Made by a program: the position numbers and the translations under genes. A DNA stretch of 64,000 bases from NCBI RefSeq assembly GCF_024139115.2, contig NC_085140.1:434061240-434125239 (forward strand), written 5' to 3'. Under the pieces are notes generated by a model. That model saw only the letters and a list, made by a program, of their open reading frames with translations. It searched no databases and had not been told where the DNA came from. Source of the stretch: Armigeres subalbatus (Eukaryota; Arthropoda; Insecta; Diptera; Culicidae). Positions 55,628-64,000 of the stretch are shown here, one piece after another (the first letter of the stretch is position 1; each line of letters begins with the position of its first letter).

Positions 55628-55806
55628 ATTTAACATTTGAGGCTTGTCAACAAATATTGTTTTTCATCCCAAAGTCTAAATCAAATGTTTTCTTCTACTA
55701 CCTGAAATTCTCACAAAAACCGGTATTCTACCGATATTACCGGTATTGACTTCATCAAATACCGAATTCCGGTATTTGATAAAAATGGCCAATACCGACC
55801 ACCCTA

Positions 55807-55960
55807 GATATGTGAGAAGTGAGAAGTAGTATTAAAAAACTTGAAAAGAGAAGTGAGAAACAAGAAGTAACAAGTGGACAATTATAAATAAGGAGTGAGT
55901 AGTGAAAAGCGGGTAGTAAATTATGCGAGTTATGAAATGAGAATCATGAAATTTGGTGTC
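55807..55960 (+). repeat. GAGAAGTGAGAA phrase array, right half
   Basis: Continuation of 46786-46993 after the hAT1 insertion. Confidence 0.7.
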
Positions 55961-56194
55961 AGAATTTTGTTCAGAATCAATGATAAACATTAGAACAACT
56001 TTTCTATCCGGTGCTGCATCCGCCAATGAAGAATGTCTTTTAATTCACCGCTTGAAACAACATTTAGGCAGATTCTTCCGTCCTTAATTATTAGTGAGTG
56101 TTCGCTTATTTCACTTGAGTGAAAATTGGTTACTCTTTTTGCAATTGGCAATGGCACGAAAAGGAAGAAAGGAGAAAGAAAACGAACACATCAA

Positions 56195-56335
56195 CACTTG
56201 TCATAAGACAAGTTTGATCAATCCGGGTCGAATTACGTATCTGTCAAGTGGTAGGGGTGGAATTAAATGGTTTGTACAATCCCCATTAAGTGGTGGAATT
56301 AAATGGGATTGTTCAAACTCGTCTTATGATAAGTG
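56195..56335. mobile_element. Palindromic MITE, relative of 9920-10050
   Basis: CACTTGTCATAAGACAAGTT at the left and AAACTCGTCTTATGATAAGTG-like text at the right are inverted. The interior shares GGTGGAATTAAATGG and GTCGAATTACGTATCTG with the 9920-10050 element. Confidence 0.75.
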
Positions 56336-57059
56336 AAGACAATTCACTAAAAAGCTCAAAATAATTTGCTGAACAAATCAACTTTTTGCTGCACTGGTAA
56401 TGAGGGAGAATTGGTTATCTCTCAACAGACCGTATTTTTTTCCCGCCAACCGATTTCTCGGCGAAAATCAGTGCGAGGAAGCACTCTCTGCTTCGTGAGA
56501 ATGAGTGAGAATTACGATCACTGGTAGGTAGCTAGTAAAAACTGTATTCCAATAATGCACTGGCAATTTATCACGTGAATTTAAAAAAGCGTTTTAAATA
56601 TTGTAATAATTTTTGATTCCATATTTCATAATATTTTTGCAGCGCTATACATTATTCAATCGTTCTACGTTAAAATAGATGAAAAATCTGAAATAAATGG
56701 CCTGTACCGCGGAGAAAATTATGTTCTTGCGTTAGCTGTGAACTGTTTGCATTGAGAGATTTCCTGAAATGTTTTTTTCATTAATAAATATAACTAGACT
56801 CTAAATATTCTCGATTAAGATTATCATAATATGTATTGTGTCATGTCATGCCCTTTTATTGTGTTTTCACAGGGAAGAGAATCATGAAAACATCATTTAT
56901 AAAAAAAACTCTAGATAAATTCAATGTATTCTTATTCTATTTTTCTACAACATCTTGTAGCGTGGGCCAAATTGGATTCATGGGTGATTTATAGGACGTT
57001 TATCAAGCCGTTGAAAACATTCAGCGCTCTTACTTTACTTCAAATTTGTCATAAATCAA
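56336..57059. other. No recognisable feature
   Basis: AT-rich; the frame 56924-57109 is not supported. Confidence 0.45.
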
Positions 57060-58560
57060 AAATTGTTACTTGGAAAGGTCATTATATCATTGCTGACATT
57101 GAGTGCTGACCTGAGTGTGAAGTGTGTGGCAATCGAAACGGTACCATCTAGAACAACGACATGGTGGAAGGCCAAAATACGATTCTATGAGCCCGGATTC
57201 CCCCACTCGGCTGAGTCGATCCGGAGTCTATACAACAATAGACCTGTACATAACCACCATAAACGACCACATCTCGCACCCGGTCGTCTACCAGAAGCTC
57301 AGGTCAGATAACTATCCAGTGATGGCGGAAGTGGGCTCCTCGGTTAAACGGCATCAACAATCCCGGCGTAACTATCATCGAGTCGACTGGGGTCGGTTCC
57401 AAAGGTGCATCGACGACAATATGGACTACCAGCGTCATCAACACCGAAGGAAATCGACGAGCAGCTGCACGCCATCCAAGAAGCGCTGCCCCAGGATCGT
57501 GAACAACATTTGCCAATAGCTTGGCATGTAAGCAACATCTGATAAGCAAAAACAACCATTGATTTACTCACCATAAATTTGATCCGTTTACGAAATGTCA
57601 CTCGCAGGCAGTACCAAGGTGCTAGGCTGCCTTCGCTTCAGATACGATGCAAACCCTTGAAAAAATAAGGTCCGCTTCTCCTAGACTGTGCTAAGCCGTT
57701 CTGGAAATTGACCATAATTCTAAAATCGAAGCCTCAGCCCATTCCACCTATGAACCCATTAGACAACGATGGCTCTAGGGATCGCTTGATAACTCTTACA
57801 ATAGGTCGTCCCTCAGTCTGCTCGCACAATCTTGAACAGAACATCGTCAGTTCACACTAAGCAGACGTTAACGAGCATGCTATAATCATCCATCTTACTC
57901 TCAACAACTTCTCGGAGAAGTTGGAGATCTCAATTGTCAAATTGACAGCCAATTTCAAATCATCGAAAAACATGAAGGCCCCAGGCTTTGGCAGTATCCT
58001 GAATCTCGAACTGAAAAATATGAATCCTAGTCTGTCTGTCTGAGTCTGTAAAACACCACAACATCTTGTTCGAGAAACAGTTTTCGACGCGGTCTATCAA
58101 CCGTACAACAACTGACCTGAGTTAACAACGTCCTTAGACGGAACAAGTTGGTCTCAAAAACCTCATCCATGACCTTACACGATATCGAGAAGGCATTCGA
58201 CAATGTATGGCACCATGGCCTAGTGTAGAAACTACATCGCAACAATCTTCCCAGCTACCTAGTGAAAATCATCAACAATTATCTGTCGGCAAGGTCATTC
58301 CGGGACTCAATCAGGACCCTGCTGTTTAACCTGTTCGCCTCCGACATGCCAGAACTTCCAGAAGGCGGCCTTCTGTCTCTATTCGCAGACACTTTCATCG
58401 TCTACAAAGGTAGAATGATCAGAGCGCTAGCGGTAACTCCAACGACGCCTGGATGCCCTGACAGAGGACCTTAGCAGGTGCAAGATTTGTATCAACGCGG
58501 CAAAGACCCAGGTCATCGTTTTCCCCCTCTCTAAATTCCCCAAACATGATCCACCTAAGG
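57060..58560 (+). pseudogene. Degraded LINE ORF2 (endonuclease end to RT palm), jockey/I-like
   Basis: The endonuclease C-terminus at 57190-57330 reads LSRSGVYTTIDLYIT and HISHPVV..., YPVMAEVG. The linker NYHRVDWGRFQRCI lies at ~57368, and NVTRRQYQGARLPSLQ at ~57590. RT remnants include MKAPGFGSILN at ~57970, NNYLSARSFRDS at ~58273, and MPELPEGGLLSLFADTFIVY at ~58345-58404, where the normal ADD pair has lost one Asp, then CKICINAAKTQVIVFP at ~58480. Many stops. It is an old, inactive copy. Confidence 0.75.
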
Positions 58561-58661
58561 ATTGTAAAACAGGTTATCAAATTTAAAAAAAATATGATAA
58601 TTTAAGGCAAATATGACAAAATAGTCCGACTTAAGGTAAAGGTTGGCTGAGTACCGTCGTC

Positions 58662-59924
58662 GGGGGTGACAATGGGTCAAATGGGGGTGATAATGGGTCA
58701 CTGTTTCAACTACTTAGAATACTTGTAGAATGGATTGAATGTATCTGAGGGCAAGAAAACTCAAATATAAGAGACCTTTTGAATGATTTCGCTCTACGAC
58801 CTTGTAACTAATGGGGCAGCCCTCACTTCGGCACACATGAGACTCCCTCCTCAAAACCTCAGGGTCGGCATACGCGCTTGAATCTCTCGCGACCAAAAAA
58901 AAAAACCTGAATACCGTTAGCAACTTCACCCACTTTATTCAGCACACAGGTACCTTCACTTCTCCCACTTCCTTAACCGTCTATCTCCTACCTTCTTCAC
59001 CTTCTCACTACTCTTCTTCTGTTGGCGAGGCCCCTTCTCCGGTCCGCTGACCTCTAGGCCGTTCTTCCTACGCTCGCCTCTGTACTGTTTCCGACTCCAC
59101 GACGATGTTCAGCCGCCTGTTCTCCTCCACCGAGCTATTCGCGGACGAAATTGACGGCGTCGCGAAGCTCCGAATAAATGGCGGCGTCCACGGGCAATTG
59201 GGGGACGTTATGCCGGGGCTGATCCTTATTGGACGTTCGGACCGCTTTCGGGCCCGCTTTCGGATCCGGGTACGTAATGTCGAGACGGCAACTGGCCACG
59301 TTATCTGGCTGGTTCAACCGGAACAATCACGGGCAGGTCCGACGTTGAACCCACAAAGAACAGAGGGGTCCTGCCAGCCCATTGGGGGAAAGTAAGTAGC
59401 GTCTTAGTCTTGGAGGGGGTTGGAGTTCTGGTCGAGGGTTTTTACCTGGATGATTTCATTAGCTTCACAGCTTCCACAGTCTCACAAGGCTTCACTTTAC
59501 TTCCTTCTACTGGTTTATTAGAACTGGTTGTTTTTCAGACGTCTGTCGTGCTTGGATATCGCTTTGGAAATGATTCCAAGCAATGGCGTATATCCTTTCA
59601 GAACCCTCGACCAAGAAAAACTTCCCTCCAAGCCTTTTTGCTTATCATGGCGCCTTCTACGCCACCCCAATGGCCGTCAGTTTTCCGTGATCCTGCCACT
59701 GGTGGTGAATAGCGGAACTAGGTGTGGTGTGGCTGCATCCTTTCCGGTGGGTGATGGTGGGATGTGATGCTTAGCGCATATTCAAATTTCTTCTGGGTAT
59801 TGTATAACATATATTTATTACACGGAATAAAAACGCGAAAATCTCACACATCTCGAAACGACAGACACACCACTGGTTACAACCTCCAGCATACCGGTGA
59901 GAGCGATGACCCATTCTCACCCCC
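58662..59924. repeat. GC-rich block bounded by inverted GGGGGTGA(C/G)AATGGGTCA
   Basis: The 18-bp motif at 58662-58679 (repeated with variation at 58684-58701) is inverted at 59907-59924 with one mismatch. The enclosed DNA is GC-richer than most of the window, with an AATAAA on minus near 58937. The frames 59105-59395 and 59410-59712 have no recognised domain. It could be a TIR element or an LTR-like remnant; function unknown. Confidence 0.4.
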
Positions 59925-61139
59925 AGACCCACTGTCTGGGTACCCAAAACAAAACTTTAAAAGTAAAGTTAAAAGCATTAAAAACATTGATTTACTTCAG
60001 TAGTATTGTTGTCGTATTTATTTCAGCAAAGATTATTAGTGGTTCCAAAAATCGACACTGCACCACTCCGTCCCATGCTCCGAGTGACCTCCGAAAACCT
60101 GATCCGATTTACATAGAAACTAACTGAGCACATGTTGTTTCAAGTTTGTATGAAAACGGGTATGGGAAAACTAAATCTTTCCCGCCCTATGAGCTCTCCC
60201 GTCGCCAGCGCCCAATGGAGGAGCTCTACAATCAGTACAATGAAATACTCAGCCTCCCCATACCAACTCTCATACAAACCAGTCAACCACTATACAATTG
60301 AGTCCAAACATTCGGAGGGCATGCGGACCTAAGTACCTAATCTTAGGTACTTTTTTTTCTCTTGCATCTCCCTTCCTCTTTCCTTTGTTGTCATGAAATG
60401 AAGAGCAAAACCGCCCAACAAGGGCAGTAAAGTGTGGAAACCCAACGTTAAGTAAAACGATGTTTACAAAAGTTGAGTAAAATTTACCTCACTTTTGGTT
60501 AGTTTCTATTTAAAATTAAGCATGAGTTAAAAAAATTAAATTGGGGTCTTTACACGACACCCCCGATTTGAGTGAAAAGTACCTAATATTGTTTACTTTT
60601 TTCTAAACGTGCAGAACATGAAACAGACATTTGGTACATTGTTCAGGCAAAAATTGCGATTTATATTAAGCTTTCATTTCAAACAAGTGACTTGTTCTAA
60701 AAAGTGAACTTCAGTAAGGATCCAATCAGCATTTCAGACTGCTCCTGTGCGGGATGGTATTGGAAAACTTGTTTGTTTTGACCATGCTGTGAGCAGCAGT
60801 GATAAACCTTCCCAATCGGAGGGCCATCAATTAAATTAGCACCTAACTGCTGAATTAGACCAAAATTTGAGCCGAATTACAAAGAAATCAATGAAGAAAT
60901 ATGTTCATTAACACGGGAAGTAATTTCATATGCTACAAACAGGTTAGTAATTTGAATATTCAATTTTTGCTCGACGCTATTCGCAACATTTGAATGTTGG
61001 TAGAAGAGAGATGGAGGATACACGGCGAAGACTCGTTAGAGGCTAAACACTTTAAATGAAAATATTAGTTAAATACAAGAATAAGGGATAAAATAAATTT
61101 AATCCTTAAAACAGTTAGGTGTAAGTAATTCATCTTTCC
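59925..61139. other. No recognisable gene
   Basis: Contains CCTAATCTTAGGTAC-type short palindromes near 60335-60350 and AT-rich spacer. Small frames are unsupported. Confidence 0.4.
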
Positions 61140-63448
61140 CTTTTTCATTTATTTGTTTTATTCTGTTTATTTTATTTCATCTGACAAAAAATTTCTTAAT
61201 GAAATACGGATGGGGAAAAGCTTATTTGAGATAACGACTGAAAGAGGCATAAAAACCCCATATCTTTTAACAAACAATACAAAAACTGGTTCGACATATT
61301 CACAGATTATTTAAATTGGGCGACATCTCACCTGATTCCGTTGCGTAACATACGCACCAGCCGTAGTCGGAAGGCGTTGGGCGTAGAGTTGAAGTCGAAA
61401 GCACTATAGTACTCATTGAAGCGTAATGACATGTACCGAAGAGGATCGTGCAGTCCGTAATTAGCAACACGTGGTGGAAGGTAAAGGATGTTTCTGGTTC
61501 GTAGTGGTCGTTCTGGTGCATACATTTGAAAAGCAGCAAGCATTTCAGGAGAATCTACTTTTCGCGACAAAAACAGCTTGAGCTATCGATCTTCTACGCT
61601 CCAGAGTGTCTAATCCCAGTAGCTGACATCGGTGTTCATAGGGCGGTAGGTTAACAGCGTCGTTCCAAGGAAGATGACGCAGGGCGTAGCGAACAAATTT
61701 CTTTTGTACGGTTTCCAGTCTAGTAATCCAAACTCTCTGATATGGGCTCCAAATAACTGATCCAAATTCGACAATCGATCGAACTAATGAGCAATACAGT
61801 GCTTTCAGGCAAAAAGGGTCCCAAAATTCATTAGCGATTTTAAAGATGAATTTCAATTGTGTATTAGCTTTAGTAACAACTTCCGGATAATGCGTTTTGA
61901 ATGTAAGAGCTGAATCTAGCATAATACCAAGATCCCGTACTGTATAAACACGCAGCAGTGTTAGATCGTTAATTGTGTAATCGAAATGAATTGGGTTTTG
62001 CTTTCGGTGGTAACTTATCAAATTGCATTTTTGGATACTCAGCGTAAGAAGGTTCCTGCTGCACCATTCGCTGAAATCGTTGATGAACTGCTGTAGCTGC
62101 AGGCAATCGGCATGGTGTCTGATAACAGCAAATATCTTGACATCGTCGGCATAGAATACCCAGCATCCAGATGGAAGGACGAATCCAACGTCGTTCACGA
62201 AAATTGAAAACAGCGGCCCCAAATTGCTACCCTGGGGAGCTCCCGAACAGCATGTAAAATGTTCGGATTGACACCGAGTTTGCGGTTTTTCAGATACGAG
62301 CCGAACCAATGTACTAAATCTGGAGAGACGCCTAGCTATATCAGTTTCGCAAGCAATATACCGTGATCAACTCGATCAGAAAGCAGCTTTCAGATCTGTA
62401 TAAACTGCATCCACACTAGGCACTGGTGTCGTTGAAAACTTTAGCTTGAGGCCATCCGCCAAAGGTTACATTTGTCAATCTGGCAGATCGAACGCGCCTG
62501 TTTCCCCGAAAAAAAAATGTCAGCAGGAAGGCCTCCCTCATTCTTTTTTGACTTCACCAACGACCAGAATGTCTTAGAATGACGACGAAGTTTTTGCTGC
62601 ATACGCCAGGTGTAACGTTTGTGGTAACGGTTGTAGATATGATAATTATTGCTTGCCAGAACGAAGGATCGCTTGGTGAAAACATTCCTGGATTGGCTGT
62701 ATTTTCGAAGCGATTTAGCTCTTAAGCGTTTTAAATATCGAAGCCGCGCATTGCCCCATGCAGGCTTAGGAGCAGGTCGACGAAGAGGCACGCAGTCCGA
62801 GATAATTTGATTTAGAGTAAGGGTGAAGAATTCAACCGCATCGTCAATGCTTCCAAAGGTATCAACAAGTCGCCAGTCGATCTGCGTAAGTGCGTGCTTC
62901 ATAGAAACGAGATCCACCCTATTGAAATCAAACGCCACAGGATCTTCTATGTTTTCGAACTGAATAGGGATGGAAATATCAACTAATGTTTCCAATGCCG
63001 GATGATCAGCATCAAGTCCTATTAAAGGCTCAGGAGCTTCGGATACTGTACAATTAGGAAGTGCAACATCGTTCACCAAAACTAAGTCGAGTAGTCGGGA
63101 GTTGCGGTTCATCACCGCATTGATTTGCGCCAGACGATGTAGATCGAAGCCGTCAAACAGAGCACAACATTGTGTCGGCATATGGGATCGCAAATAGTCA
63201 ATTACTGGATGCTCGTTATTAGTGATATTCCAAACCACTCCAGCTTGATTATAGATACCATACAGGAGAGTCAAGTCGTTGTTGTTCAGGCGGGAAAATA
63301 ATGAACCGATCGAATTGATGTGATTGTCGATGTACACCATGTCATGTTTACGATTTGAAGGACGATAAATTGCACCGATACTAATCCTACGATTGAATGT
63401 ATTTCCCCTTTTCAATTTTTGTTCTTTTTTCCTTCTTCCGTACTTCAC
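61140..63448 (-). pseudogene. LINE ORF2 relic with an internal RT deletion (jockey/CR1 group)
   Basis: The minus frame 62441-63448 starts inside the endonuclease (ISIGAIYRPSNRKHD; the GDFN equivalent reads LLYGIYNQAGVVW). It continues with LGLDADHPALE, the DH motif of the endonuclease end, a basic linker, and stops after ARSICQIDKC. The following ~130 bp retain VDHG-type text out of frame. The frame 61545-62309 then has CSGAPQGSNLGPLFSIFVNDVG, FYADDVKIF (~62140-62166), LGIMLDSALTFKTHY and RYALRHLPW. C-terminal text lies at 61328-61570. The RT finger region between is missing. An AAATAAA-rich tail occurs at ~61140-61190. Confidence 0.85.
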
Positions 63449-63549
63449 TATTCCTCTTTATTCCTTCTTCACTTTTCATTCTTCTTTCCCTTCTTTATCC
63501 TTCAGTTTGAGCGACCCCTGGACCTTGCTTCCGCCTTATTCCTTCTTCC

Positions 63550-63640
63550 TTATATATATTATATATTATATATTGCAGATACGTATTTCGACCACAACTG
63601 TGTGGTCGTCTTCAGTGTCTCGTACTTGACTCGACTTTAT
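63550..63640 (-). repeat. Conserved hairpin repeat with (TATAATA)n tract
   Basis: CGACCACAACTGTGTGGTCG at 63589-63608 is a perfect 20-nt inverted repeat. On minus it is followed by GAAATACGTATCTG and a TATAATA tract (63550-63574). The 28 bases 63576-63603 equal, inverted, the loop of the MITE at 9920-10050. It may be the 3' end of a SINE or LINE. Confidence 0.65.
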
Positions 63641-64000
63641 TTTTTTAGTTTTTATTTTTTTTGTGGAAAAGATATTTATTCTGTGTAAAATTTTGTAATT
63701 GTTTTATTTTTTATTTTTTGGCTATTATTGATTTATTTATGGAAATTTTATATTTTTTCCATGGAACTCTATGTAGAAATTTCTTCTTTTATAATAAGCA
63801 CCGCCCCTCTAAGTTAGACGTTGTTGATTGATTTTTCAAAGCAAAATATATTTGGTCTCCAAAATATTTCTGCGAGCACCATTGAAAACAATATCGATTC
63901 TCTTACTCTCAAGCTGCGTTCTCACTCAACGTGTTGGCCTTGTTACACAATGAGTATCAACGTCACTCTCTGTGGTGTTTATTTAAATCTCCGCATTGTG
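63641..64000. other. AT-rich end of window, no feature
   Basis: T-rich DNA followed by unassigned sequence; no supported gene. Confidence 0.5.

Larger units (their letters stand above)
46994..55806 (+). mobile_element. Outer hAT element (hAT1), 8.8 kb with nested insertions
   Basis: TIR TAGGGTGGTC at 46994 and its inverse ending at 55806 are flanked by a perfect 8-bp duplication GATATGTG (46986-46993 and 55807-55814). Subterminal ACCGGTAATACCGGT-like phrases occur at both ends (47008-47100, 55719-55800). Transposase remnants lie at 47390-48060, ~52760-52990 and 55330-55627. Removing hAT2 and the LINE leaves roughly 2.6 kb, a normal hAT size. Confidence 0.9.

Noticed and set aside
57304..57601. 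Minus-strand frames of 83-85 codons
   Set aside because: Antisense to a LINE endonuclease/linker region that is identifiable on plus.

Overview
The window reads as repeat-dominated intergenic or intronic DNA from a mosquito, most likely an Aedes. This is inferred from the AT-rich base composition, a tRNA-type SINE with a triplet tail (Feilai-like), the dense mixture of LINE, hAT, gypsy-type and MITE relics, and (GT)n-linked 167-bp tandem repeats of a kind I associate with Aedes. Almost every long open frame lies inside a transposable element or tandem repeat. I found no intact host protein gene, no tRNA or rRNA gene and no CRISPR array. There are two assembly gaps (4726-4750 and 43529-43551).

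Left part (1-17.2 kb): a foldback element built on an ATCGATTA phrase sits inside an older inverted repeat pair. It is followed by a SINE with target-site duplications, a degraded minus-strand LINE carrying a small palindromic insertion, a higher-order satellite of ~90-bp monomers (4751-6665), and a ~23-bp minisatellite that recurs at 15.7 and 16.1-16.5 kb. A near-perfect palindromic MITE lies at 9920-10050. At 10.3-15.7 kb I infer a decayed two-gene DNA transposon: a DUF4806-like gene on plus and a transposase with GHxGYxxC and CDTP-type motifs on minus, converging near 13 kb.

Middle part (17.8-43.3 kb): a ~2.45-kb composite unit is present twice (A, 17847-28133; B, 40576-43032). Copy A is split by a 7.27-kb minus-strand gypsy-type endogenous retrovirus (errantivirus, with an env-like frame) and by a 512-bp LINE fragment. 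Copy B preserves the empty site for both insertions, so insertion points and target-site duplications can be read directly. Between the copies lie a foldback element with arrays of a GGTCGAAAGGACAAAA-like phrase and a 9-bp target duplication, a hAT-like MITE, and a broken LINE with ORF1 and ORF2.

Right part (43.5-64 kb): a 2.2-kb TIR element is followed by a hAT-type MITE made almost entirely of TTAATCAT phrases. Then comes a Russian-doll nest in which three hAT-type elements sit inside each other, each with its own 8-bp (one 7/8) target duplication, and the innermost carries a further MITE and a SINE. Three more LINE fragments, one palindromic MITE and a GC-rich block bounded by an inverted GGGGGTGA motif complete the window.

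No genes here act together as a host pathway. The biological content is the order of insertions and several unusual transposon architectures, notably short phrase repeats concentrated in the ends of unrelated elements.
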